Source of the DNA: Pelomonas sp. Root1217
GTDB lineage: Bacteria > Pseudomonadota > Gammaproteobacteria > Burkholderiales > Burkholderiaceae_C
Length of the DNA: 64,000 nucleotides
Assembly (NCBI RefSeq): GCF_001425705.1
Contig: NZ_LMDC01000001.1
Span: forward strand, 1,348,486-1,412,485
Reading direction: 5' to 3'
In this document: positions 8,436 to 16,377 of the stretch, piece by piece
Numbering within the stretch: position 1 is the first letter of the stretch
Layout of the letters: every line of letters begins with the position of its first letter
The notes under the pieces: generated by a model
The model's database searches: none
What the model saw: the letters and a program-made list of their open reading frames with translations, nothing else
What the model was told of the DNA's origin: nothing
Position numbers and translations under genes: made by a program

Positions 8436-8984
8436 ATGAGAATTCTCGGCATTGACCCCGGCCTGCAGACCACCGGTTTTGGTGTCATCGAAGCCGACGG
8501 CCCGCGCCTGGCCTATGTGGCCAGCGGCACCATCAAGACCAACGCCGTCGCCACCGGCGACCTGCCGGCGCGGCTGAAGATCCTGTTCGATGGCATCCGC
8601 GAGGTCACGGCGCGCTACCAGCCACAGTGCGCAGCGGTGGAGATTGTCTTCGTCAACGTGAACCCGCAGTCCACGCTGCTGCTCGGCCAGGCGCGCGGCG
8701 CGGCCATCACCGCGCTGGTGTCGGCTGACCTGCTCGTCAGCGAGTACACGGCCCTGCAGATGAAAAAGGCCATCGTCGGCCACGGCCACGCCAAGAAGGA
8801 GCAGATCCAGGCCATGGTGCAGCGCTTGCTCAGCCTGCCGGGCCTGCCTGGCAAGGACGCCGCCGATGCGCTGGGCATTGCCATCATGCATGCGCATGCG
8901 CGCGTCAGCTTCGAAGCGATGAGCCGCAGCACGACGCTGGAGCGGCGCCAGCATGCGCAGTTCAAGGGCGGGCGGACGTACTAA
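8436..8984 (+). CDS. ruvC: Crossover junction endodeoxyribonuclease RuvC
   Basis: Resolves Holliday junctions in recombination and repair together with the RuvAB branch-migration motor, cutting as a dimer. The 182-residue protein has the four catalytic acidic residues of the RNase H-like fold: Asp7 (GIDPG), Glu69 (AVEIVF), Asp141 and Asp144 (KDAADALG). ATG 8436 (MRILGIDPG) is the obvious start; longer frames run through the upstream repeat. In many Burkholderiales ruvC directly follows purH and is followed by ruvA; here seven genes separate it from purH and ruvA is not next to it. A perfect hairpin follows the stop. Confidence 0.97.
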   Translation: MRILGIDPGLQTTGFGVIEADGPRLAYVASGTIKTNAVATGDLPARLKILFDGIREVTARYQPQCAAVEIVFVNVNPQSTLLLGQARGAAITALVSADLLVSEYTALQMKKAIVGHGHAKKEQIQAMVQRLLSLPGLPGKDAADALGIAIMHAHARVSFEAMSRSTTLERRQHAQFKGGRTY

Positions 8985-8989
8985 GAAGA

Positions 8990-9011
8990 ACGGCCCGCCT
9001 AAGCGGGCCGT
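8990..9011. terminator. Hairpin between convergent ruvC and PEP-CTERM gene
   Basis: Perfect nine-base arms (ACGGCCCGC / GCGGGCCGT, 8990-8998 and 9003-9011) with a CTAA loop, five bases after the ruvC stop and 21 bases from the end of the opposite gene. On the minus strand it is followed by TTCTT, giving a better terminator for the PEP-CTERM gene; on the plus strand there is no T run. Confidence 0.7.
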
Positions 9012-9031
9012 CGAAGCGACGCGGGTCGCGC

Positions 9032-9511
9032 TCAGATCAGCTTGCGGCGACGAGCGAGGAAGCCGACGACACCGAGGCCGCCCAGCATCAGGGCATAGCT
9101 TTCGGGTTCCGGTACTGCGCTGATGCTCAGCGTGCCACCTTGATCGATGCCGTTGATCGCATAGTTGAAATTGCTTGCACCGAAGTTCGAGAACAGATCT
9201 ACGGCGCCACCACCTTGGGTCGCGAAGCGGCCATTGGGGCCTGTCAGCGTGCCACCTTCGAACTTCACATAGGGGTCGGTGGCCTGTGCCAGCGTGTAGG
9301 TCTGGCCCTGAAAGCTGAAGCTCAGCGAGGTCAGGCCGAAGTCGCCGTCGAAGCCGCCAGCCGACACCACGGCGTCGTCGAAAGAGAAGCTGCCGTTCAG
9401 CACCGTGGCTGTGGGGGCGGTGTCGAAGCTGCCGGTGAAGTTGTACGTGGCGGCCTGAGCGGCGCCGGCCAGAGTCAGGGCCGCCAGGGCCAGGATAGAT
9501 TTGCGATTCAT
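9032..9511 (-). CDS. PEP-CTERM sorting domain protein
   Basis: A 159-residue secreted protein. A signal peptide (cleavage probably after AGAAQA, near residue 20) is followed by a beta-rich, Gly/Ser/Thr-rich body without a recognised domain. The C-terminus has the classic sorting signal: VPEP motif, a hydrophobic helix (about 141-153) and the basic end RRRKL. Such proteins are cut and anchored by an exosortase (EpsH family) and often join extracellular polymer or floc formation. It starts 11 bases after the large nuclease stop with an AGGA ribosome site, so both probably share one transcript and are exported together. Confidence 0.9.
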   Translation of the reverse strand: MNRKSILALAALTLAGAAQAATYNFTGSFDTAPTATVLNGSFSFDDAVVSAGGFDGDFGLTSLSFSFQGQTYTLAQATDPYVKFEGGTLTGPNGRFATQGGGAVDLFSNFGASNFNYAINGIDQGGTLSISAVPEPESYALMLGGLGVVGFLARRRKLI

Positions 9512-9522
9512 TTTGTATTTCC

Positions 9523-12500
9523 TCAGAACTTGAAGCTGGTGGCCGTGACTGCTGCGCAGGCAATGCCCTTGAGCTGCAGCAGCGGCTTGGACTTGATGGG
9601 GCCGGCAGCGCCGTCAGCGTCGATGCCGATGATTGCGCCGGTGGCATTGGCCGTGCAGGTCACATGGCCGCTGGCGAGCGGGTCTGCGCTGGCAATGCCA
9701 TTCGCAGTCAGCAGCTTGGTCAATACCAGCGTATCCACACCGGGCTTGAAGTCAGTGATGACGTCGCCGGCGTCCCCCATGCTGCGATAGACGAACTGGT
9801 TGCGGCCGCCATTGCCAGTCAGCGTATCGGCGCCCGGGCCACCTTCGATGATGTCGTCGCCTGCCGTGCCGACGATGTTGTCGCGGCCGTCGGTACCGGT
9901 GAAGCCCTTGGTCAGGTCCAGCCCGATCAACATCGGGTCATGGTCGGAGGCGCGGAACTGGTTGGGCTGGTACCAGTCATTGCCGGCGGCCTTGTCCTCG
10001 GTGTTGTAGTCGATCCATTCCGGCTCATCGGCGTTGATGTGCCAGCTGGTCGCGCCCGTCACCTTGGCGGCGATGGCCGCGGTGCCCAGGCCGTGGTCGA
10101 GGCGGCCGGCGCTGGCGTCGAAGACATAGCTGTAGTCGGCCGGGTCGAACATGCTGACCAGGTCGACGATGCCGTTGCTGGTCAGCAGGTCGATCGGGTC
10201 TTCCTTCGCATAGGAATTGAAGTCGCCGAGCATGATGACGCGGTCGGTGCCGGCCGTGGCTGTGACGGTGGGCAGCCAGTCCAGCAGGCGCTGGGCCTGC
10301 TGCTTGCGCTGCAGGTTCCAGCAGCCCTGCAGGTCGCCGGTGTCGCCGTTCAGGCCGGTGCCGCAGCTACCCTTGGACTTGAGGTGGTTGACGACGACGG
10401 CGAACTTCTCGCCGTTGGGGGCCACGAAGCCCTGCGCGTAGGTGGGCCGGTTGTTGATGGCGTTGTCGTCGGACATCGACGCACCCATCAGGCCGAGCTT
10501 GGCCGGCTTGTAGATCATGGCGACGCGGATGGCGTCGGTGCCCGTGGAGGGCGGCAGCGGCACGGCGGCATAGGTGTTGACGCCCATCATGGCGTTGAGG
10601 CCGTCGACGAGGTTCTGCACGGCGAAGTTGCCGCTGTTCTGGATCTCCATCAGGCCGACGACGTCGGCGTTCAGGCCCGACAGGGCGGCCAGGATCTTGG
10701 TGCGCTGGCGATCGAATTCCGCCTGGTTGTCCGCGCCGCGGCAGCCGGCGCTCGGGCAGGCGCCGCCGCCCGGCACGGCGCTGCCGTTGGTGAACGTCGT
10801 GAAGAAGTTCAGCACATTGGAGCTGGCCACGCGGACATTGCCGCCCACGGCAGGCGGCGCCAGCGGGCGCGCGATCGGGCGGGCGAACACCGGCGCGGCG
10901 GTCGGGTGGATCTTGTAGGCCAGCGGGCCGGTGGCCGAATCGGTCGAGGGGCCGAAGTCGACGACGCCGGTCACGCCTTCGACCGTGTCGCCGGCGCGCA
11001 CCGTGCCGTCTTGCCAGAGGTAGGGCGTGGGGTTGGGGAACTTGGTGGCGCTGCTGTCATCCAGCACGACGCTGCGAGCCAGGTTGGCAGCCTGCATGGC
11101 GAGCGCCGCCGGGCCGGGGCGCAGCACATTGGTTGGGTTGAGCGTGCGGCCGCCGGCCGACACGGTCAGCTGGCCCCAGCTGCCGACGAAGTTGGTCTGG
11201 TTGACGGTCAGCGGGTCGGTGATGTGGACCAGCATGCCCTCATAGCGCTCCATGTCCGACTGGCTGGCCAGGGATGCCAGGCTGACCTCGACCGGCAGGG
11301 GCAGCGGGTTGCCGGTGCTGACGACGGTGACATTGGTGACGCTGCTCAGCTCGGTCAGCGGGTTGGCCAGGCTGGCGGCGCTGCTCGAGACCGAGTACTC
11401 CTGCACCTTGGCCGACACGTTGACCTTGTCGCCGACGGCCACGGTGGGCGCCGTGCTGGTGAAGACGAAGATGCCGTCGGAGGTGGTGGCATCACCGTCG
11501 CCGTCCGGGTCCTGCAGGTAGAAGCCGTTGTTGATCAGCTTGGTGACGACGCCGCCGGTCGTGACGGTCGTGCCGTCCATGCCGCTCTTGGCCCCCGAGC
11601 CCTGGATGGCGGGAATCGTGACGACGCCGCTGACCGACAGCTTGAACGTGCAGCTGGCCGTCTGCGCCTCGTCGTTGTCCCATTTCAGGCCGAGGTTGTA
11701 ATTGCCGGCCGCGAGGGTGTTGTCGACGTTGATCTGCTGGGTCGCGGCCACGCCGTCGGCACTGGCGCCGACGAAGCTGCCCAGGGTCACGCCGGCGGGC
11801 AGGGCGCCGACGACGCTGGCCGCGTTGACGCGGCTGTCGCTGTCGGTGGCACTGACCACGAAGCTCGAGGCCGTGCCGGATACGACGGCCTGGTCAGGGC
11901 AGCTGGGGATGATGGGCTGGTTGACGTTGCCGCCACCGCACAGATTCACCGGACTGCTGGTGTTGCGCGGTGTGGGTGCGCCGGTGGCAAAGTCGGCGGC
12001 GTTGTTGTTGCTGTCCGTGCAGCCGCTGGCCGCGCGCAGGTTGGCCGTCGTGTTGGTCAGGACCGGGGCCGGGGCCGCGCCCTCCGCGCCGGTGCCGGTG
12101 GGGCCCCAGGAGATCAGGTCCTCAGCGCCGGCTGGCGCGGCGCCGCTCAGGGCCGCGGTGCTCTTCACCAGGGCGACCTTGCCTGTCGTGCCCGACAGCG
12201 CCAGGGTGCCGGTGAGATCCCCCACCACGTCAGTGGTGCCACCGGTGCCCGCGGCTTCACGGACGAGGTAGTACTGGCCCGGCTGCAGCGTCACACCGGC
12301 CGGAATGGCCGTCGCCTGCCAGCTCGTGCCGGTGGCCGACGCGTACTGCACCGACCAGCCGCCGATGGCGACAGGCGCCGCGCCGGCGTTGAACAGCTCG
12401 ATGAAGTCCTGCTTGTAGACCGCGCCGCTGTTGCCGCCACCGCCATAGACCTGGCTGATGACGACGCCGCTGGTCGAGGCCAGCACGGCGGGCGCGGCGA

Positions 12501-12540
12501 AGGCCGCGGCGAGGAGTGACACCAGAGGTTTGATCCGCAT
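9523..12540 (-). CDS. Large secreted ExeM/NucH-type nuclease with lamin-tail domain
   Basis: A 1005-residue exported DNase-like protein. Parts in order: signal peptide (about 1-21); lamin-tail domain (about 22-145, SGVVISQVYGGGGN...DFIELFN); linker domains; an OB-fold-like region around residue 330 (GFYLQDPDGDGD); an endonuclease/exonuclease/phosphatase domain from about 560, with Glu in LMEIQNSG (near 628), HLKSKGSCG (near 721), GDFNSY (near 773) and SDHDP (near 865); and near 890-935 one RTX-like calcium-binding block (GTDGRDNIVGTAGDDIIEGG). Family members degrade extracellular DNA in biofilms or for phosphate. Upstream DNA is AT-rich, shared with the divergent symporter gene. Confidence 0.92.
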   Translation of the reverse strand: MRIKPLVSLLAAAFAAPAVLASTSGVVISQVYGGGGNSGAVYKQDFIELFNAGAAPVAIGGWSVQYASATGTSWQATAIPAGVTLQPGQYYLVREAAGTGGTTDVVGDLTGTLALSGTTGKVALVKSTAALSGAAPAGAEDLISWGPTGTGAEGAAPAPVLTNTTANLRAASGCTDSNNNAADFATGAPTPRNTSSPVNLCGGGNVNQPIIPSCPDQAVVSGTASSFVVSATDSDSRVNAASVVGALPAGVTLGSFVGASADGVAATQQINVDNTLAAGNYNLGLKWDNDEAQTASCTFKLSVSGVVTIPAIQGSGAKSGMDGTTVTTGGVVTKLINNGFYLQDPDGDGDATTSDGIFVFTSTAPTVAVGDKVNVSAKVQEYSVSSSAASLANPLTELSSVTNVTVVSTGNPLPLPVEVSLASLASQSDMERYEGMLVHITDPLTVNQTNFVGSWGQLTVSAGGRTLNPTNVLRPGPAALAMQAANLARSVVLDDSSATKFPNPTPYLWQDGTVRAGDTVEGVTGVVDFGPSTDSATGPLAYKIHPTAAPVFARPIARPLAPPAVGGNVRVASSNVLNFFTTFTNGSAVPGGGACPSAGCRGADNQAEFDRQRTKILAALSGLNADVVGLMEIQNSGNFAVQNLVDGLNAMMGVNTYAAVPLPPSTGTDAIRVAMIYKPAKLGLMGASMSDDNAINNRPTYAQGFVAPNGEKFAVVVNHLKSKGSCGTGLNGDTGDLQGCWNLQRKQQAQRLLDWLPTVTATAGTDRVIMLGDFNSYAKEDPIDLLTSNGIVDLVSMFDPADYSYVFDASAGRLDHGLGTAAIAAKVTGATSWHINADEPEWIDYNTEDKAAGNDWYQPNQFRASDHDPMLIGLDLTKGFTGTDGRDNIVGTAGDDIIEGGPGADTLTGNGGRNQFVYRSMGDAGDVITDFKPGVDTLVLTKLLTANGIASADPLASGHVTCTANATGAIIGIDADGAAGPIKSKPLLQLKGIACAAVTATSFKF

Positions 12541-12645
12541 GACTATTTAGTAAAAATTGCCCAAAACGGGGCGCATCGTAGGGATGCTTCATGACGTTTT
12601 GGTCCACCGCATTCGAGGGGGTGTCCTCAGGCATCATCCCGGCCC

Positions 12646-14058
12646 ATGTCGCCTGCACTGCTTTTGCTCGGGGTTCTCACCTATTTCGCCCTGCTGTTGG
12701 TACTGGCGCGGTGCGTCTCGCACGGTTCGGGGGCTGAGGGTTTCTATGTGGGGGGCAGGGAAAGTCCCTGGCCGGTCGTCGCCTTCGGAATGATCGGGAC
12801 GTCGCTGTCCGGCGTCACTTTCATCAGCGTGCCCGGCTCGGTGGCGGTCAGCGGCTTCACCTATCTGCAGATCGCGATTGGCCAGGTCGTCGGCTATGTC
12901 GTGATCGCGTTGCTGCTGCTGCCGGCGTATCACCGCCTCAAGCTGGCCTCGATCTACGGCCTGCTGGGAGACCGCTTGGGCCCGGCCGCGCAGCGCCTGG
13001 GCTCGGCCTTCTTCGTGCTGAGCCGCACGCTGGGTGCGACGGCGCGGCTCTACCTCGTCGTGGCCGTGCTGCACACGCTGATCCTGCAACCGCTGGGCGT
13101 GCCCTTTGCCGTCGGCGCGGCCGTCGTGCTGGTGATGATCCTGCTCTACACGGTCGAGGGCGGCGTGAAGGCGCTGGTGTGGACCGACACGCTGCAGACC
13201 GCCGGCATGCTGACCGGCCTCGTCGTCTGCGTGGCGCTGCTGTGGCAGACGGGTGCGCTGGCCCAGCTGGAAGCTGCAGGCCTGAGCCGTGTCTGGGTCG
13301 GCGACCCGCTGTCCCGCGACTTCTCCGCCAAGGCGCTGCTGGCCGGCATGTTCATTGCCATCGCGATGACGGGGCTGGACCAGGAAATGATGCAGAAGAG
13401 CCTGTCGGTGGCCAAGCTGCGCGACGCGCAGAAGAACGTGCTCGTGCTGGCCGTGCTGATGCTGGTTGTCGTGGGCGCTTTCCTGCTGCTGGGCGGGCTG
13501 CTGACGCTGTTCGCTCAAGCGCACGGCATCACGGTCAAGGGCGACGCACTGTTCCCCACCGTCGTCATGCAGTACCTGCCGGCCTGGGTGCAGGTCGTCT
13601 TCGTACTGGCGCTGGTGTCAGCGCTATTGCCTAGCGCCGATGGCGCATTGACGGCGCTGACCGCCAGCACCTGCCTGGACTTGCTGCGCCTGCCACGCGA
13701 GGACGTGCGTACGCGGCAGCGCGTGCACTACGCCTTCGCGGTGCTGTTCCTGGCGTTGGTGCTGGGCTTCAAGGCGCTGGACAGCACCAGCATGATCTTT
13801 CTGATCCTGAAGCTCGCGGGCTACACGTATGGGCCGCTGCTGGGGCTGTTCGCGTTCGCGATGTTCACGCCGCGGGCGGTGTCGGGGCGGGCGCTGGTTG
13901 CTGTCTGCGGGGCGGCGCCGTTGCTGTGCGCGGTGCTGGACTTCGGGCAGCCTTGGGGTGGGTATCAGATTGGGCTGGAGTTACTGTTGTTGAACGGATT
14001 GCTGACGTGGGGTGGGCTTTGGTTGTCGAGTCGGCCATCGTTGCTCCTGCATTCGTGA
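12646..14058 (+). CDS. Sodium:solute symporter (SSS family)
   Basis: A 470-residue inner-membrane transporter with roughly 13 hydrophobic helices that couples solute uptake to sodium. The family core is visible early as FYVGGRESPWPVVAFGMIGTSLSG (split here by eye into the GGR substrate/sodium region and the following helix) and later as ALVSALLPSADGALTALT. The solute cannot be assigned; relatives carry sugars, amino acids, nucleosides or organic acids. The start ATG 12646 has no Shine-Dalgarno site, but a -10-like CATCAT sits eight bases upstream. It is divergent from the secreted nuclease gene, 105 bases apart, so a link with uptake of nucleic acid breakdown products is possible but unproven. 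Confidence 0.88.
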   Translation: MSPALLLLGVLTYFALLLVLARCVSHGSGAEGFYVGGRESPWPVVAFGMIGTSLSGVTFISVPGSVAVSGFTYLQIAIGQVVGYVVIALLLLPAYHRLKLASIYGLLGDRLGPAAQRLGSAFFVLSRTLGATARLYLVVAVLHTLILQPLGVPFAVGAAVVLVMILLYTVEGGVKALVWTDTLQTAGMLTGLVVCVALLWQTGALAQLEAAGLSRVWVGDPLSRDFSAKALLAGMFIAIAMTGLDQEMMQKSLSVAKLRDAQKNVLVLAVLMLVVVGAFLLLGGLLTLFAQAHGITVKGDALFPTVVMQYLPAWVQVVFVLALVSALLPSADGALTALTASTCLDLLRLPREDVRTRQRVHYAFAVLFLALVLGFKALDSTSMIFLILKLAGYTYGPLLGLFAFAMFTPRAVSGRALVAVCGAAPLLCAVLDFGQPWGGYQIGLELLLLNGLLTWGGLWLSSRPSLLLHS

Positions 14059-14068
14059 TACTGCGCTA

Positions 14069-14431
14069 ATGCATAACGACACCGTCACCTTGTATCGGCC
14101 GACCGGTCCGGCGGAGTTGCGTTTGGTCGAGAACGCGGGCTTTCGGGCTTGGCCGCCGCGTTTGCCGGACCAGCCCATCTTCTATCCGGTCACGAACCGG
14201 CAATATGCGGAGCAGATCGCTCGCGACTGGAATGTGCCGGCCAGCGGCTACGGGTGCGTCACCCGCTTCGAAGTCCGGCGTAGCTTCATGGACCAGTTCC
14301 CTGTTCAGCAAGTGGGTGGCGGCTTGCACACTGAATGGTGGGTGCCTGCCGAGCGCCTTGAGGAATTGAACGCCAACATCGTCGGGTTGATCGAAGTTGT
14401 CGCCGAATTCGGCACGCTGCCCTTGTTGTGA
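14069..14431 (+). CDS. Small conserved protein, 'ADP-ribosylation/crystallin J1'-type
   Basis: A 120-residue soluble protein. The blocks TLYRPTGPAELRLVE, PPRLPDQPIFYPV and QIARDWNV resemble small proteins often labelled ADP-ribosylation/crystallin J1 in databases; that label is historical and does not show an activity. Start ATG 14069 is chosen over an upstream frame that overlaps the symporter end. Its final TGA overlaps the GTG of the following ABC transporter gene (GTGA), which suggests translational coupling. Function unknown. Confidence 0.7.
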   Translation: MHNDTVTLYRPTGPAELRLVENAGFRAWPPRLPDQPIFYPVTNRQYAEQIARDWNVPASGYGCVTRFEVRRSFMDQFPVQQVGGGLHTEWWVPAERLEELNANIVGLIEVVAEFGTLPLL

Positions 14432-16206
14432 CTTTGCTCGTTTCTTCGCCACCTTTCGGCCTCGCCCGCATGCTTGGCGCCTTCGTGCGCGGCCACTGGC
14501 GCGCCTACGCGACCGCCGGCGCGATGCTCAGCTGCATCGCGGCCCTAACGGTCTGGATTCCTCGCCAGGTCGGCCATGTCGTCGATGCTCTCGTCGCCGG
14601 CGGCCTCAAGGGCGATGCGTTGCTGCAGCAACTCGGCCTGCTGGTGTTGGCCGGCCTCGTCATCTACCTGCTGCGCGCCGGCTGGCGGCTGACCCTCTTC
14701 AAAGCGTCCTTCCAGCTTGGTGCACGACTGCGCACGCGGCTCTACGCGCGTCTTGCGCTGCAAGGCCCCGCCTACTTCCAGTCCCAGCGCACCGGTGACC
14801 TGATGGCGCTGGCGACAAACGACATCGACACCGTCGAGCAGGCCGCCGGCGAAGCCATGCTGGCCGGCTTTGACGGCACGCAGACGCTCGTCCTCGTGCT
14901 GGCGATGATGACCATCGGCATCGACTGGCGCCTCGGCCTGGCGGCCCTGGTGCCGTTCCCGCTGATGGCCCTGGCGTTCTGGTGGATATCCAACCACCTG
15001 CACCAGGCTGCGCAGGACTCGCTGGGCGCCTTCAGCGGCCTGAACCAGCAGGTGCAGGAAAGCCTCTCGGGCGTGCGCACGGTGCGTGCCCTGGGCCTGG
15101 TCGCCCGCAGCGAGGCGCAGTTCACCGAGCTGGCCGAGAAGGCGGCCGAGGCGAGCTTTCGCTCGCAGCGCTGGGAGGCCGCCTACGAGCCGGCCGTCGG
15201 CATGACGCTGTCCGCCGCGTTCGCCATCGCGCTGGCCGTGGGCGGCTGGTTGGTCTCGCGCGGCGAGCTCAGCATCGGCCAGCTGACGGCCTTCACGATG
15301 TACCTCGGCCAGCTGATCTGGCCAATGTTCGCGGCGGGTTGGGTACTGGCATTGCTGGAGCGCGGGCGCGCGGCCTGGATGCGCCTGGCCCCCGTGCTGG
15401 ACGCGCCGCTGACACTGACCGACGAGGGCAGGGCGGCGCTGCCGGCCCACGCCGAACTGCGCGCTGACGGGCTCACCTTCAGCTTCCCCGGCGCCAAACG
15501 GCCGGCGTTGGAAGGCGTGGGCCTGGCACTCGCACCGGGCAAGACGCTGGGCATCGTCGGCGCGACCGGTGCGGGCAAATCCACTTTCGTGCGCTTGCTG
15601 CTGCGTCAGTCCGAGCCGGACGCGGGCCGGCTGACGCTGGGTGGTGTCGCATTGCCAGAACTGCCGCTCGCTACGCTGCGCGCCCACATCGCCTGGGTGC
15701 CGCAGGAGCCGTTTTTGTTCTCGGCCTCGGTGGCTGACAACATCGCGCTGGCCAAGCCCGGCGCAACGCGCGAAGAGATCGAGGCTGCAGCACGCCTGGC
15801 TTCGGTGCACGACGACGTCGCTCGGCTCCCCGAAGGCTATGCGACCGAGGTCGGTGAGCGCGGCGTGACGCTGTCGGGTGGCCAGCGCCAGCGCGTCGCC
15901 ATCGCACGGGCTCTGTTGAGTGACGCGCCGCTGCTGGTGCTGGACGATGCGCTTTCCGCCGTCGACACCGGCACCGAGACCGACATCCTCGACCACCTGC
16001 GCGAGCTGCGTGCCGCGCGGCCTGATCGCAGCGTCATCGTCATTGCGCATCGACTCTCGGCCGTGATGGATGCCGACGAAGTCATCGTGCTCAAGCAGGG
16101 CCATGTCATCGAGCGCGGCACGCACCAGCAGCTGCTCGAACTGAGTGGCTGGTACGCGGCGCAATGGCGCTATCAACAGATCGAGGCCAGTCTTGAAGCC
16201 GCCTGA
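14428..16206 (+). CDS. Heterodimeric ABC exporter subunit 1 (non-canonical ATP site)
   Basis: A 592-residue half-transporter: six membrane helices (residues about 20-315) and a C-terminal ATPase. Walker A is GATGAGKST (378-386), signature LSGGQ (482-486), Walker B LLVLDD with Asp507 where an active subunit has Glu. That change is known from degenerate sites of heterodimeric exporters such as TM287/288, and the next ABC gene has the matching pattern, so the two most likely form one drug or lipid exporter. GTG 14428 overlaps the previous stop by four bases; ATG 14470 is an alternative start. A structured repeat separates it from its partner. Confidence 0.9.
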   Translation: MTLLVSSPPFGLARMLGAFVRGHWRAYATAGAMLSCIAALTVWIPRQVGHVVDALVAGGLKGDALLQQLGLLVLAGLVIYLLRAGWRLTLFKASFQLGARLRTRLYARLALQGPAYFQSQRTGDLMALATNDIDTVEQAAGEAMLAGFDGTQTLVLVLAMMTIGIDWRLGLAALVPFPLMALAFWWISNHLHQAAQDSLGAFSGLNQQVQESLSGVRTVRALGLVARSEAQFTELAEKAAEASFRSQRWEAAYEPAVGMTLSAAFAIALAVGGWLVSRGELSIGQLTAFTMYLGQLIWPMFAAGWVLALLERGRAAWMRLAPVLDAPLTLTDEGRAALPAHAELRADGLTFSFPGAKRPALEGVGLALAPGKTLGIVGATGAGKSTFVRLLLRQSEPDAGRLTLGGVALPELPLATLRAHIAWVPQEPFLFSASVADNIALAKPGATREEIEAAARLASVHDDVARLPEGYATEVGERGVTLSGGQRQRVAIARALLSDAPLLVLDDALSAVDTGTETDILDHLRELRAARPDRSVIVIAHRLSAVMDADEVIVLKQGHVIERGTHQQLLELSGWYAAQWRYQQIEASLEAA

Positions 16207-16211
16207 AATGG

Positions 16212-16349
16212 AGCCCCTCGCCCAATCTTGCCTGGCTGAACGCAGGCGAGCCTGGTCGATCCCCCGAGGGGATGGCGATGCTCGCGTCATCGAGCCGCGA
16301 GCACATCGCCGGTGCGGGCCGGCTTGGGAGCGGCCCTGCGCTCGGCCCG
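16212..16349 (+). repeat. Dispersed structured repeat, copy 2
   Basis: 138-bp copy, beginning five bases after the stop of ABC subunit 1 and ending 28 bases before the start of subunit 2. Its first hairpin arms are CTTGCC / GGCGAG, the second is ATCCCC / GGGGAT (the other copies have GTCCCC / GGGGAC, a compensated change), the third is GCTCGCG / CGCGAGC inside GGCGAT / ATCGCC, and the last is GGGCCG / CGGCCC. It sits inside what should be a two-gene operon. Confidence 0.9.
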
Positions 16350-16377
16350 AAATGCAATGCGCGGTGGAGCGCCCTAG

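Noticed and set aside
9664-12519. 951-codon open frame antisense to the secreted nuclease gene
   Set aside because: High GC content leaves few stops in shadow frames. The sequence is low-complexity Gly/Ala/Arg/Val without domains, while the opposite strand has a signal peptide and full nuclease motifs.
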